Below, one piece after another: positions 30,972 to 40,575 of a stretch of DNA of 64,000 nucleotides; the stretch's first letter is position 1, and each line of letters opens with the position of its first letter. The stretch is from Novosphingobium aquimarinum (lineage in GTDB: Bacteria > Pseudomonadota > Alphaproteobacteria > Sphingomonadales > Sphingomonadaceae), in contig NZ_WRPO01000016.1 in NCBI RefSeq assembly GCF_009746585.1, forward strand, positions 25,237-89,236. The letters are read 5' to 3'. The notes under the pieces are model-generated. The model was not told the DNA's origin. It did no database searches and saw only the letters and a program-made list of their open reading frames with translations. The position numbers and the translations under genes are program-made.

Positions 30972-33900
30972 CTACTCCGCCGCCAGCAGTTCCTCGGCGC
31001 CGCCCAAGTCCACGCTGACCAGGCGCGAGACGCCTTTTTCGACCATGGTCACGCCGAACAACCGGTGCATGCGGCTCATGGTCACGGCGTTGTGCGTGAC
31101 GATGAGGTAGCGCGTCTCGGTTTCGGCGACCATCACGTCGAGCAGGTCGCAGAAGCGTTCGATGTTGGCGTCGTCCAGGGGTGCGTCGACTTCGTCGAGC
31201 ACGCAGATCGGCGCGGGGTTGGTGAGGAACAGCGCGAAAATCAGCGCAACGGCGGTCAGCGCCTGCTCGCCGCCGGAAAGCAGGGTCAGCGATTGCAGCC
31301 GCTTGCCGGGCGGCTGGGCGAAGATCTCGAGGCCGGCTTCGAGCGGATCGTCGCTGTCGACCAGCGCGAGGTGGGCTTGGCCGCCCTGGAACAGGCGGGT
31401 GAACAGCCGGCGGAAATGCGTGTCGACGGCTTCGAACGCGGCGCGCAGGCGTTCGCGGCCTTCGCGGTTGAGATTGCCGATCGAGCCGCGCAGGCGGTTG
31501 ACCGCTTCGGTCAGTTCGGCCTGTTCGGCAAGGCTGGTGCCGTGCTGCGCTTCGGCTTCGGCCAATTCGTCGGCAGCGACGAGGTTTACGGGCCCGATCC
31601 GTTCGCGGTCGGCGGAAAGCTTGTCCATCGCCGCCGATTCTTCCTGCGCGCCGGACACGTCTTCGGCGGCGAATGCGAAGCGTTGGGGCAGCAGTGGCGG
31701 CGGGCACTGGAAGCGTTCGCCCGAGACGCGCCCCATTTCGGCGCGGCGCTCGTTCTCGTTCTCGGCGCGGGCGACCGCCCCGGCACGAGCCTCGCGAGCG
31801 CTGGCGAGTTCCTCCTGGATGCGCGCGAGCGCCGCGTCGCATTCGCGCGCGTCGTCCCCGGTGGCCGAGAGCGCGGCTTCGGCTGCGGCGAGTTCCTTGG
31901 CGAGCCGTTCCCGCACGCTTTCGCCGGCTTCGATCTCGGCGATCAGCGAGGCGGGTTTGGCGGCCACCACGGCGCGCTCCTCCTCGATCGCCTCGAGGCG
32001 GTGCGCGGCTTCGGCGAGGCGGCTGGCGGCATCGCCCGAGCGCGCCTGCCAGCTTTTCATGTCGCCCTTCTGCGCGGCGGCACGTTCGCGGGCGACGGCC
32101 AGCGCCTGGTCGTGCGCGGCAAGCCCGGCGGTGGCGGATTGGACGCCGCGCCGCGCGGTTTCGTGGCGCTCGCGCGCGGCTGCCAGCGCGCCGCGTCCGG
32201 CGGCGGGATCGGGCAGGTCGGCGCGGCGGGCCTCGGCGGCGGCGAGTTCGGCTTCAGCGGCTTGGCGCTGTTCGGCGAAGTCCTGTCCGGATGCTTCCAG
32301 TTCCGCCCGACGCGCGGCGAGGCGCTCGCGGGCCGCTTCCGCCTGATCGAGCGCGCGCAAGGCCTGCCGTTCGTCTTCCGACGCGCTCGCGACCACGCGT
32401 TCGGCTGCGACGAGTTCGGCCTGCAACGCTGCGAGGTCCTGCTGCACGCTCGCCTGCGCGGTCTCGGCGGTCTCGACTTTCGCTCGGCGTTCGGGGAGCA
32501 GCGCTTCAAGCTCGGCAAGCCGGTTCTCGGCTTCGAGCCGGGCTGCTTCGGCCGCGCCTTCGCCGCGCGCGACGAAGCCGTCCCAGCGCCGCAACCGGCC
32601 GTCGCGCGTCACCAGCCATTCGCCGGGAGCGAGCGAACGGCCATCGTCCGTGTCGGCGACGTGAACCAGTGCCAGGCGCGCCGCGAGCTGTGCGGGGCAG
32701 TCGCGCACGTGCGCGGCAAGGCTGTCCGCGACCGGTGCGGGGGCCGCAGCTCCGGTCCAGAAGCGGCCATCGCCCGCGCCTTCTCCCAGCGGCGCCTTGG
32801 CGTCACGGCCGAGCACGGCGGCGACGGCGCGTTCGTAGCCCCGTTCGGCGCGGACGGCATCGATCGCCGCGGTAAGACCATGCGCGGATTTGGCGCCGCG
32901 CGCGCGGGCGTCACGGTCGCGCACCAGCGCGGCGTGCTCGCGTTCGATCCCGGTCAGCTCGGCGCGCGCGGCGGAAAGATCGTTCGCGGCGGTGTCGCGC
33001 GCCTGCTGCAAATCTGCCTTGCGCGTTTGCATGGCTTCCAAAGCGGTGCGGCTCTGTGTCAGGCGCTGCGACGCGTCCTCGCGCCGGGCGAGCGCGGCGG
33101 CGGCATCGGCTTCGGGATCGCCCGCCGCGTCGAGTTCGGCGAGTTGCGCGGCGTGGCGGGCGGCTTCGCGCGCGATGCGATCGAGCCGGGTGCGTGCCTG
33201 TTCGACTTCGGATTCGGCGATCCTCCAGTCGGCATCGATGCGCGCCTGCTGCGCGGTTTCCTGCGCGAGATCGAGTTCGGCGGCACGCGCGGCGCGTTCG
33301 GCGCGATCGAGATGCTCGGCAAGCTCGGGGCGGCGCGCTTCGTCCGCCTGCAGCCGCTCCTGTCCTTCCGCCACTTCGCGTTCGAGCCGGGCCAAAGCCG
33401 CGGCGGCTTCGGTGGTGACGCGATCGGCTTGCCCGCGATCGCTTTCGAGCTGCGCGCGCTGGCGATCGAGGTCGGCGAGGCGCTGTTCGGCCGCTTCGAG
33501 TCGGGTCGTCAGTTCGGCCATGCGGTGGCCTTGCGCGCTGGCGTCGTCGCGGCGGTCGGCGAGTTCGTCGCGGGCTTCGGCGAGCCGCTCCGCCGCGATC
33601 GCCTGCGCGTCTTGCGCCGCCTTCGCCGCCGTCTGCATCGCCGCGACGCGCGCTTCGGCTGCCTCGGCTTCCTTGCCGGCCGCTTCCGCCGCCTGCGCCG
33701 CATCGCGCCAGCGGGCGAACACCAGTCGCGCCTCGGCGAGGCGGATCTGCTCGGTCAGCGCCTTGTAGCGCTCGGCAGCGCGCGCTTGTCGCCGGAGCGC
33801 GGCGATCTGCTTGTCGAGCCCGGCCATGAGATCGTCGAGCCGCGCAAGGTTCGCCTCGGTGGCGCGCAGCTTCTGCTCGGCATCCTTGCGGCGGACGTGG

Positions 33901-34403
33901 AGGCCGGCGATCCCGGCGGCTTCTTCGAGCATCAGCCGGCGTTCGGCGGGCTTGGCGGCAATCACCGCAGCGATCTTGCCCTGGCTGACGAGCGCGGGCG
34001 AGTGCGCGCCGGTGGCGGCATCGGCGAAGATCAGCGAGACGTCCTTGGCCCGCACGTCGCGCCCGTTGACGCGATAGGCGGAGCCCGAGCCGCGCTCGAT
34101 CCGGCGCAGCACTTCGAAGGGTTCAAGCTCGCCGCCGGCCTCGCGCGTGTCGCCTTGCAGCAGCACTTCGGCGAAGACGCGCGGCGCGCGGTTGGCGGTG
34201 CCCGCGAAGATCACGTCTTCCATCCCGCCGCCGCGCATCGACTTGGCCGAGCTTTCGCCCATGACCCAGCGGATCGCTTCGAGGAGGTTGGACTTGCCGC
34301 AGCCGTTGGGCCCGACGATCCCGGTCAGCCCGGGCTCGATCCGCAGTTCGGCGGGCTCGACGAAGCTCTTGAAACCGCTGAGCCGAAGCCGCCTGAGCCG
34401 CAT
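30972..34403 (-). CDS. smc: Chromosome segregation ATPase SMC
   Basis: A 1143-residue SMC protein, which with ScpA/ScpB compacts and separates chromosomes. Domains: N-terminal ATPase half with Walker A GPNGCGKSN (31-39), a long coiled coil rich in Ala, Glu and Arg, the hinge at about 495-640, a second coiled coil, and the C-terminal half with signature LLSGGEQ (1041-1047) and Walker B ICVLDEVDAPLDD (about 1066-1078). The length is normal. It is the last gene of a dciA-dsbA-dsbA-smc series on the minus strand. scpA/scpB are not in the window. Confidence 0.98.
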   Translation of the reverse strand: MRLRRLRLSGFKSFVEPAELRIEPGLTGIVGPNGCGKSNLLEAIRWVMGESSAKSMRGGGMEDVIFAGTANRAPRVFAEVLLQGDTREAGGELEPFEVLRRIERGSGSAYRVNGRDVRAKDVSLIFADAATGAHSPALVSQGKIAAVIAAKPAERRLMLEEAAGIAGLHVRRKDAEQKLRATEANLARLDDLMAGLDKQIAALRRQARAAERYKALTEQIRLAEARLVFARWRDAAQAAEAAGKEAEAAEARVAAMQTAAKAAQDAQAIAAERLAEARDELADRRDDASAQGHRMAELTTRLEAAEQRLADLDRQRAQLESDRGQADRVTTEAAAALARLEREVAEGQERLQADEARRPELAEHLDRAERAARAAELDLAQETAQQARIDADWRIAESEVEQARTRLDRIAREAARHAAQLAELDAAGDPEADAAAALARREDASQRLTQSRTALEAMQTRKADLQQARDTAANDLSAARAELTGIEREHAALVRDRDARARGAKSAHGLTAAIDAVRAERGYERAVAAVLGRDAKAPLGEGAGDGRFWTGAAAPAPVADSLAAHVRDCPAQLAARLALVHVADTDDGRSLAPGEWLVTRDGRLRRWDGFVARGEGAAEAARLEAENRLAELEALLPERRAKVETAETAQASVQQDLAALQAELVAAERVVASASEDERQALRALDQAEAARERLAARRAELEASGQDFAEQRQAAEAELAAAEARRADLPDPAAGRGALAAARERHETARRGVQSATAGLAAHDQALAVARERAAAQKGDMKSWQARSGDAASRLAEAAHRLEAIEEERAVVAAKPASLIAEIEAGESVRERLAKELAAAEAALSATGDDARECDAALARIQEELASAREARAGAVARAENENERRAEMGRVSGERFQCPPPLLPQRFAFAAEDVSGAQEESAAMDKLSADRERIGPVNLVAADELAEAEAQHGTSLAEQAELTEAVNRLRGSIGNLNREGRERLRAAFEAVDTHFRRLFTRLFQGGQAHLALVDSDDPLEAGLEIFAQPPGKRLQSLTLLSGGEQALTAVALIFALFLTNPAPICVLDEVDAPLDDANIERFCDLLDVMVAETETRYLIVTHNAVTMSRMHRLFGVTMVEKGVSRLVSVDLGGAEELLAAE

Positions 34404-34432
34404 CGCCGGCCGGGGTTACCGGGCGCGGCGCA

Positions 34433-35185
34433 TCAGCGCGCGCCGGCTTTCTGCAGTTCGGCCTGGAGCGATTCCCAGTTGGCGGTGCCGATGCTGGAAT
34501 TGTTGATGAAGAAGGTGGGCGTGCCGGTGACGTTCTTCTCGTTCATCGCCTTGTCGGTGCGCTCGGCGAAGGCGGTGGCCTTGGAGACGTCGGACAGGCA
34601 GGCCGCGGCCTGGTCCTTGGCGATCCCGCGCGAGGCGAAGAAGTCGGTCATGCCGGTGGCCTGCGCAATCGCCTGGAAGCGCTGTTCCGGGGGCAGGGAG
34701 CCCGCCGCCTGAAGCTGGTTCTCGTTGGCTTGCAGCGTTTGGAACATCTGCGGCTGCCAGGCCCAGAACTGCTCGGCGAGCGGGATAACCGCCTCGTTGC
34801 TGCCGCAAGTCGCCAGCATCGAGGCCGGCACGTCGAGCGCGTTCAGCATGTAGAAGCGCAGCTCGTAGCTGACGCGGCCGCTGGCGATGTACTGGTCGCG
34901 CAAGGGCTCGAACGCCTCGGACGCGAACTCGGCGCAGTGCGAGCACGACAGCGCGCCGTATTCCACCAGCTTGATCGGCGCCTCGGGGTTGCCCATGAGA
35001 TAGCCGCCGTCGTCGGTCTTGCTGACCATGTCGGCCCACTGCTGGCCGGCCGGCGGCGCGATCTTCTCGATTGCTTCGCCCTTGGCGACGCCTTCCTCGG
35101 CGGACTTGTCGCCACAAGCGGCAAGGCCCAGCGCCAGCGGCAAGGCCGCCAGGGCGAGAGCGGTCTTCTTGAGGGCGGTCGTCAT
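34433..35185 (-). CDS. DsbA-family thioredoxin-fold lipoprotein (CSHC)
   Basis: A 250-residue protein exported and lipidated at Cys24 (lipobox LAAC). The thioredoxin-fold domain starts about residue 65, with the active-site C81-S-H-C84 and the cis-Pro loop VTGTPTFFIN. This is the DsbA/BdbD/ScsC-like group, which makes or rearranges disulfides in periplasmic proteins. Start MTTALKK at 35185 gives a normal signal peptide; the longer frame does not. It precedes smc by 29 bp and is preceded by a second DsbA-like gene, so two related thiol oxidoreductases lie in tandem. Confidence 0.93.
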   Translation of the reverse strand: MTTALKKTALALAALPLALGLAACGDKSAEEGVAKGEAIEKIAPPAGQQWADMVSKTDDGGYLMGNPEAPIKLVEYGALSCSHCAEFASEAFEPLRDQYIASGRVSYELRFYMLNALDVPASMLATCGSNEAVIPLAEQFWAWQPQMFQTLQANENQLQAAGSLPPEQRFQAIAQATGMTDFFASRGIAKDQAAACLSDVSKATAFAERTDKAMNEKNVTGTPTFFINNSSIGTANWESLQAELQKAGAR

Positions 35186-35333
35186 GGGTAGGGCGCGCAG
35201 AGTCACGGAATCGGTCCTTCTCGAAGCCACCGGGCTAACCCGGTCGGAGCGCGAAACAAAGCGGATGCGCCCTTGCGAGCGCACATCTCCACAGTTTCGC
35301 CGGCATTTATGCGGGCTTTGACCCGCTAACGGC

Positions 35334-36008
35334 TCAGATCCGGGCCTTTATCTGCTGTTCGAGCGTTTGCCAATCGTGCGTGCCGGTCAGCACCGAGCCG
35401 TCGATCGAGAAGCTGGGCGTCGAATTGACGCCGAGCGCAGCGGCTTCCTCGGTGAGGTCGATGAGACGCTTGGTCATCGCCTGATCCGCAAGGCACTTGT
35501 CGGTCGCGACGCGGTCGAAGCCCCAGCGTTCCATCATCGTGTAGAAGCCGAAGTCGTTGGCGATGGCCTTCATCCGACCGGTGATCGGACCCGCGCTCCA
35601 GCGCTGACGCTGCGCTTCGCTGAAGCTGTCGACTTTGCCCAGCCACTGGTCCTGCGAGGCGAGGAACGCGCTGTGCTTCTTGAAGAACATCTTGTCGTCA
35701 CCGCAATTGGTGAGCATCGCGACGGTGAGGTCGATCGGATCGCGCACCACATGATGCACCGCGACCGAGACCTTGCCTTGCGGCACGTAGGTCATCCGAA
35801 GGATCGCTTCGGAATCCTGGTTGAAATGCGCGCAATGCGGACAGGTGTAGCTGACGAATTCGGTGAGCTTCACTTTGGCGGCGGGATTGCCGAGAACGTG
35901 CGCGCCATTGGGCTTTTCCGTGACGGTCGCGGTCCAGTTGGCGTGCGGCGCGGCGCCCGTCGCCAACAGGGCCGCGGCGGCAAGGAGGGTAAGCTTGGTT
36001 CGGCGCAT
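35334..36008 (-). CDS. DsbA-family thiol:disulfide oxidoreductase (CPHC)
   Basis: A 224-residue periplasmic protein with a Sec signal peptide (to about residue 23) and a DsbA-like thioredoxin fold. The redox motif is C56-P-H-C59, the same dipeptide as E. coli DsbA. The cis-Pro loop VNSTPSFSIDG is intact. It follows dciA by 5 bp, so the two are surely cotranscribed, and is followed 148 bp later by the CSHC paralogue. Which of the two is the main oxidase and which an isomerase-like or thiol-protecting partner is unknown. Confidence 0.93.
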   Translation of the reverse strand: MRRTKLTLLAAAALLATGAAPHANWTATVTEKPNGAHVLGNPAAKVKLTEFVSYTCPHCAHFNQDSEAILRMTYVPQGKVSVAVHHVVRDPIDLTVAMLTNCGDDKMFFKKHSAFLASQDQWLGKVDSFSEAQRQRWSAGPITGRMKAIANDFGFYTMMERWGFDRVATDKCLADQAMTKRLIDLTEEAAALGVNSTPSFSIDGSVLTGTHDWQTLEQQIKARI

Positions 36009-36013
36009 CGCAG

Positions 36014-36571
36014 TCAATTCCCGTTGTTCCTGTCCTTGGCGTCCCCGATCGAACGCGCGAGCGATTCCAGCACCGCGCGCAGCTCCGGATCGCCGATGTC
36101 GCGCAGCGAATCGCCAAGCTCCACCGGCACCGGCCTGAGCGATGGCGGCGCAGTCCGTGGCTCTGAAGCAGCCGGCGCATGAACCGCGCCTTGCCGCAGC
36201 TTCACTTTCAACACCGCGTTGTAGCCGAAGAAGCGGTTCACTCGCTCGATGATCTCGGGAATCACGTGCTGGATGATCGGCGCGTGCGCGGGCAGCACGA
36301 CCAGCTGGAGAATGCCGCCGCTCTTCTCGCCGGGGGGAAAGCGGATCGATTCGGGCGTGCAGACTTTCGCGTGGCGCGCGCCGACGATCTCGGGCCAACG
36401 GCTGACGACGCTCGACTGGACGAAGCCGAACCGGCGGAAGGCGGTGCGGCCGACATCGGGCATCAGCTCGCTGATCTGGCGTGCCGGACCGCCGCGTGGG
36501 CGCTGGTAGGGCTTGGCGGCCGGGCCGGTCTTTCCGGCCTTGCGCCCGTTCTTTGGTCCATCCCGTTCCAT
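36014..36571 (-). CDS. dciA: DciA family (DUF721) replicative helicase loader
   Basis: A 185-residue protein with the DUF721 domain at about residues 35-110 (ISELMPDVGRTAFRRFGFVQSSVVSRWPEIVG..., followed by LQLVVLPAHAPIIQHVIPEIIERVNRFFGY). DciA loads the DnaB helicase in bacteria lacking DnaC/DnaI. The KH-like N-terminal domain is present, and the tail is Pro/Ser-rich and probably disordered. The start MERDGPKN lies 29 bp from the divergent mutY start, so the two promoters overlap. It heads the series ending in smc, which groups replication and segregation genes. Confidence 0.88.
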   Translation of the reverse strand: MERDGPKNGRKAGKTGPAAKPYQRPRGGPARQISELMPDVGRTAFRRFGFVQSSVVSRWPEIVGARHAKVCTPESIRFPPGEKSGGILQLVVLPAHAPIIQHVIPEIIERVNRFFGYNAVLKVKLRQGAVHAPAASEPRTAPPSLRPVPVELGDSLRDIGDPELRAVLESLARSIGDAKDRNNGN

Positions 36572-36600
36572 TGTCCGCCCGGCAATGCCATAGCGACGCG

Positions 36601-37659
36601 ATGGACGCCAGTTCCAAGCCCGTCTCCCCGCTGTTGCTCGACTGGTACGACAGCCATGCCCGCGTGTTGCCGTGGCGCGCGCCGCCCGGTGCACCGCTGC
36701 CCGATCCTTACCGCGTATGGCTGTCCGAAGTGATGCTGCAGCAGACCACGGTGGCAGCGGTGAAGAGCTACTTCGCCGAGTTCACCCGCCGCTGGCCGAC
36801 CGTGCGCGATCTCGCGGCGGCGGACGAGGGCGAGGTCATGGCCGCCTGGGCGGGCCTCGGCTACTATGCGCGGGCGCGCAACTTGCTCGCCTGCGCACGC
36901 GAAGTCGCGGCGCGGGGCGGGGCGTTTCCCGATACGGAAGCGGAACTGCGCGCGCTGCCGGGGCTGGGCGCTTATACTGCGGCGGCGGTGGCGGCGATCG
37001 CCTTCGGGCGGCGCGCGGTGGTGGTCGACGCCAATGTCGAGCGCGTGGTCGCGCGGCTGTTCGACTTGCGGACGCCGCTGCCCGGCGTGCGCCCCGCGAT
37101 CCGCGCCGCTGCCGAGACGATCACGCCGGACCAGCGCGCGGGCGATTTCGCGCAAGCGATGATGGACCTCGGCGCCACGATCTGCACGTCGCGCAACCCG
37201 CGCTGCCTGCTGTGTCCGCTCTCGGCCTTGTGCGAAGCCCGCGCGGCGGGAGACCCGGAAGCCTTGCCGGTCAAGGCACCGAAAAAGGCCAAGCTGCAGC
37301 GCCAGGGGCGCGCCTTCTGGATCGAGCGCGACGACGCGGTCTGGCTGGTGCGGCGGCCGGGGCGGGGCATGCTGGGCGGAATGCGGGCGCTGCCCGACGA
37401 TGGCTGGCATGCGGGCAGCGACGGCACTGCGCCGCCGCCGCTCGCCGGGCCTTGGGAAGCGGCGGGGTCGGTCAGCCACGGCTTCACCCATTTCGGCCTC
37501 GACTTGCACCTTGCGCTGTACCTTGGCGCGGATTGGGCTAGTCTCGGCGGCGACGAGGGCGAATGGTGGCCGCTCGACCGGCTCGAGGAGGCCGGCCTGC
37601 CCACCCTCTTCGCCAAGGCCGCGAGGCGCGCGCTGGCGGCAACGGGAGAAGACGCCTGA
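36601..37659 (+). CDS. mutY: A/G-specific adenine glycosylase MutY
   Basis: A 352-residue base-excision repair enzyme removing A mispaired with 8-oxoguanine. The HhH-GPD domain carries catalytic Glu43 (SEVMLQQT) and Asp143 (VDANVERVV), with the helix-hairpin-helix LPGLGAYTAAAV. The [4Fe-4S] cluster ligands are C195, C202, C205 and C211 in the standard C-x6-C-x2-C-x5-C spacing. The C-terminal NUDIX-like domain (about 235-345) recognises 8-oxoG. It heads a + strand series mutY, serine hydrolase, nudC, frnE with short gaps. Confidence 0.97.
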   Translation: MDASSKPVSPLLLDWYDSHARVLPWRAPPGAPLPDPYRVWLSEVMLQQTTVAAVKSYFAEFTRRWPTVRDLAAADEGEVMAAWAGLGYYARARNLLACAREVAARGGAFPDTEAELRALPGLGAYTAAAVAAIAFGRRAVVVDANVERVVARLFDLRTPLPGVRPAIRAAAETITPDQRAGDFAQAMMDLGATICTSRNPRCLLCPLSALCEARAAGDPEALPVKAPKKAKLQRQGRAFWIERDDAVWLVRRPGRGMLGGMRALPDDGWHAGSDGTAPPPLAGPWEAAGSVSHGFTHFGLDLHLALYLGADWASLGGDEGEWWPLDRLEEAGLPTLFAKAARRALAATGEDA

Positions 37660-37688
37660 CCGATAGCATCAGCAATCTGGCCGCGGCG

Positions 37689-38975
37689 ATGGACCGCCGC
37701 ATGCTGCTGCGCCTGGGTGCGGCGGCCGGGCTGAGCGCGGCGGCGCTGCCGGTGCTGGGCCGCGCGACACGGAGTCACGAGCTGGCGCCCAACGTGCGCG
37801 CCCTGATCGAGCGCTGGGTCGGGCCGGGGAAGTTTCCAGGCCTCGTCGCCTCACTGGCGCTGCCGGGGCGCGATCCCGAATGGATCGCGCGCGGTACCGA
37901 CGGCTTCACCGATTTCGACGCGGTCGGGCCGGATAGCCTGTTCCGGATCTATTCGATGACCAAGCCGATCACCGGCATGGCGGCGATGCAGCTGATCGCC
38001 GAGGGCAAGCTGGCGCTCGACCAACCGCTGCACGACATCCTGCCGGCGTTCCGCAACATGCAGGTACAGGATACTTACGACGGTTCGATCACCGCGCTGC
38101 ACCCGGCACCGCGCTGGATCACGATCCGCAACCTCGTCACGCATACCTCGGGGCTCGGCTACGTCATCATCCAGCAAGGCCCGATCCGCGATCTGATGCA
38201 GGACAAGGGCGTGGTGCCTGGCGTGATCAGCCGGATCAAACTGCCCGGCCTGTTCCGCGGCGACCCGGTGAAAGGGCTCGATACTTTCGCCGATCGGCTG
38301 GCCGAAGTGCCGCTGGTCTACGATCCCGGCACCCGCTGGAGCTATTCGGCCGGGCTCGACCTGATGGGCCGCGTGATCGAGGTCGTCTCAGGCAAGAGCT
38401 TCCCCCAATACCTTCAGGATACGATCTTCGGCCCGCTTGGCATGACCAGCACCTGGTTCCAGGTGCCGCAGCGCGAGGCCCACCGGCTCACCACCAATCA
38501 TGCCGTGATCGCGGATCGGCTGGTGCCGATCGATCCGGGCGAGACATCGATCTTTCTCGATCCGCCGCCGTTCCCGATGGGCGGGGCGGGGCTGGTCAGC
38601 AGTCCGCGCGATTACGACCGTTTCCTGCGCATGCTCGCGCAAGGGGGGACGTTCGGCGGCAAGCGCGTGCTCGATGAACGCGCAGTGCGGATGGGCACGA
38701 GCAACTTGCTCCCCGAAGGCATCGTCCTGCCGACTATGTTCGGCGGCGCGGACAGCGGCTTCGGCGCGGGCGGGCGGCTCGGCCTCAAGGGGCAGGAGCA
38801 GGGCGTGTTCGGCTGGGCGGGAGCGGCGGGCACGGTGGGAATGGTCGACATGATCCACGGCTTGCGCTCTCAGATTTTCGCGCAGTTCATGCCGCCGACC
38901 GCGCTCGATCTGCTGCCCGAATTCCAGGTGGCGCTGAAACAGGACGTGATGGCGCTGATGACCAAGGCTCAATAA
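37689..38975 (+). CDS. Exported serine hydrolase of the beta-lactamase/esterase (class C) fold
   Basis: A 428-residue protein with an N-terminal MDRRMLLRLG segment, a possible twin-arginine signal. The S-x-x-K nucleophile motif is SMTK (about residue 94), and the second motif, usually Y-x-N, is YSAG, as in many EstB-like esterases. The fold is beta-lactamase class C / DD-peptidase like, but the pattern fits esterases more than true beta-lactamases, so no resistance is implied. It starts 29 bp after mutY and ends 2 bp before nudC, hence probably cotranscribed. Confidence 0.88.
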   Translation: MDRRMLLRLGAAAGLSAAALPVLGRATRSHELAPNVRALIERWVGPGKFPGLVASLALPGRDPEWIARGTDGFTDFDAVGPDSLFRIYSMTKPITGMAAMQLIAEGKLALDQPLHDILPAFRNMQVQDTYDGSITALHPAPRWITIRNLVTHTSGLGYVIIQQGPIRDLMQDKGVVPGVISRIKLPGLFRGDPVKGLDTFADRLAEVPLVYDPGTRWSYSAGLDLMGRVIEVVSGKSFPQYLQDTIFGPLGMTSTWFQVPQREAHRLTTNHAVIADRLVPIDPGETSIFLDPPPFPMGGAGLVSSPRDYDRFLRMLAQGGTFGGKRVLDERAVRMGTSNLLPEGIVLPTMFGGADSGFGAGGRLGLKGQEQGVFGWAGAAGTVGMVDMIHGLRSQIFAQFMPPTALDLLPEFQVALKQDVMALMTKAQ

Positions 38976-38977
38976 TC

Positions 38978-39886
38978 ATGCTGACCAAACCGCTTATGCC
39001 TCCCATCGCCTTTTCCGGTGCGCGGATCGACCGCGCCGATCACGTGCGCGCCGATCCGGCCGCGCTGTCCGCCTGCATGAATGCGCGGGCGCGATTGCTG
39101 CGGCTCGACGGGCTCGACCCGCTGATCGATGCCGACGGCCGCCTCGAATGGACGAGCCTCGCCGATGCCGCGGCGGACAGCGACTTGCTGTTCCTCGGCA
39201 TGCTCGACGAATGCGCGCACTTCGCCGAAGTGCCGCCAAGCTTTCCCGAAGGACCGCCCCATGCCGGCCCGCGCAGCTGGCAGGCGATGGCGATCCTCTC
39301 GGGCGAGGAGCTGGCGGAGTACGGCGCCGCGCGCGCCCTGGTCGGCTGGCATGCCCGCCACCGCTTCTGCGCGGTCTGCGGCGCTCAGACTGCGCTCGCC
39401 AAGGGCGGCTGGCAGCGGAGCTGCACGCGCGAGAGTTGCGGCGCCGAGCATTTTCCGCGCGTCGATCCGGTCACGATCATGCTGGTCGAGCACGAGGGGC
39501 AATTGCTGCTCGGCCGTCAGCCGCGCTTTCCCGAGAAGTTCTATTCCGCGCTGGCGGGCTTCGTCGAGCCGGGCGAGACGATCGAGGAAGCCGTGGCGCG
39601 CGAAGTGCTGGAGGAAGCCGGCGTCGTCGCGCGCGACGTGACTTACGTGATCAGTCAGCCCTGGCCGTTTCCGTCCTCGCTGATGATCGGCTGCCATGCC
39701 TACGCCGACGATCCGGCAATCACCATCGACACGACCGAACTCGAAGACGCGCGCTGGTTCAGCCGTGAAGACGTGGTCGATGCGCTCGAGGCCAACGAAC
39801 GCAAAGAGAATGGCCGGGCCTTCGGCGCGCCGCCGCCCTACGCGGTCGCGCATGTCCTGCTGCGCTGGTGGCTCGACCGGACATGA
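38978..39886 (+). CDS. nudC: NAD(+) diphosphatase / RNA-decapping NUDIX enzyme NudC
   Basis: A 302-residue NudC: zinc ribbon C131-x2-C134-x14-C149-x4-C154, NUDIX box 194-216 (GFVEPGETIEEAVAREVLEEAG) and the NADH-diphosphatase signature SQPWPFPSS (226-234), which distinguishes NudC from other NUDIX enzymes. It splits NAD(H) into NMN(H) and AMP and removes NAD caps from RNA in studied species. The stop overlaps the next start by 4 bp (ATGA). The preceding gene ends 2 bp before its ATG. Confidence 0.97.
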   Translation: MLTKPLMPPIAFSGARIDRADHVRADPAALSACMNARARLLRLDGLDPLIDADGRLEWTSLADAAADSDLLFLGMLDECAHFAEVPPSFPEGPPHAGPRSWQAMAILSGEELAEYGAARALVGWHARHRFCAVCGAQTALAKGGWQRSCTRESCGAEHFPRVDPVTIMLVEHEGQLLLGRQPRFPEKFYSALAGFVEPGETIEEAVAREVLEEAGVVARDVTYVISQPWPFPSSLMIGCHAYADDPAITIDTTELEDARWFSREDVVDALEANERKENGRAFGAPPPYAVAHVLLRWWLDRT

Positions 39887-40575
39887 GCGAGCCGGTGCGA
39901 CTGGGGATCGATATCTGGTCGGACGTGATGTGCCCGTGGTGCGTGATCGCCTATCACAATCTGCAAAAGGCGCTCGCCGAGCTGGAAGGCGAGATTTCCG
40001 CCGACGTCACCTGGCATCCCTTCGAACTCAACCCCGACATGCCGCCCGAAGGCGAGGGCATGTCCGAGCACATGCTGCGCAAGTATGGCCGCGCGCCCGA
40101 TGCGCGGATGACGGAGCGGATGCGCCAGCTTGCCGCCGACGCGGGCTACGAAATGCGCTACCTCGGCCCCAAGCCCGTGCCCGAGCGACGGCTCTGGAAC
40201 ACGCGCAAGGCGCACGTCCTGCTGGCCTATGCCCTCCACACGCGCGGCCCCGAAGCGCAGACCCGGCTCAAGCTGGCGCTGTTCGACTCCTACTTTCAGC
40301 ACCACCGCAATATTCACGATAGCGAGGTGCTGTTCGAAATCGCGGAAACCTGCGGCATCGATCGCGAGGAATCTGCTCAAGCGCTGGCGGACCCCGATCT
40401 GGTCGCCGCCGTGGTGGACGAGCAGCGCCGGGTGATCGAAACGGGCGTGACCAGCGTCCCGCTGATGGTAATCGCAGGGCGGTACATGATTCCCGGTTCG
40501 CAGGAGCCGGAAGTCTACGCCGCCCGCCTGCGTAAGGTGGCGGATAAACTGGGGGCTGGCGAAGAACGCGAATAG
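39883..40575 (+). CDS. FrnE-like DsbA-family oxidoreductase
   Basis: A 230-residue cytosolic thioredoxin-fold protein with the FrnE pattern: DIWSDVMCPWC (C17-P-W-C20) at the start and the cis-Pro region VTSVPLMVI. The helical insertion carries the family WNTRKAHVLLAYAL segment. FrnE-type proteins act in oxidative-stress tolerance or polyketide tailoring. Its start overlaps the nudC stop (ATGA), so they are translated together. It is the third DsbA-fold protein within 6 kb but belongs to a different branch from the two periplasmic ones. Confidence 0.92.
   Translation: MSEPVRLGIDIWSDVMCPWCVIAYHNLQKALAELEGEISADVTWHPFELNPDMPPEGEGMSEHMLRKYGRAPDARMTERMRQLAADAGYEMRYLGPKPVPERRLWNTRKAHVLLAYALHTRGPEAQTRLKLALFDSYFQHHRNIHDSEVLFEIAETCGIDREESAQALADPDLVAAVVDEQRRVIETGVTSVPLMVIAGRYMIPGSQEPEVYAARLRKVADKLGAGEERE

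Noticed and set aside
31065..34712. A 1215-codon open frame on the + strand opposite smc, and several frames of 100-400 codons beside it
   Set aside because: Smc on the minus strand has full ATPase and coiled-coil signatures. The antisense frames are Arg/Ala/Gly-rich without family motifs, the usual result of high GC.
37689..38975. True class C beta-lactamase
   Set aside because: SMTK is present but the second motif is YSAG, not YxN, and no KTG was found where expected; the esterase-like branch fits better.
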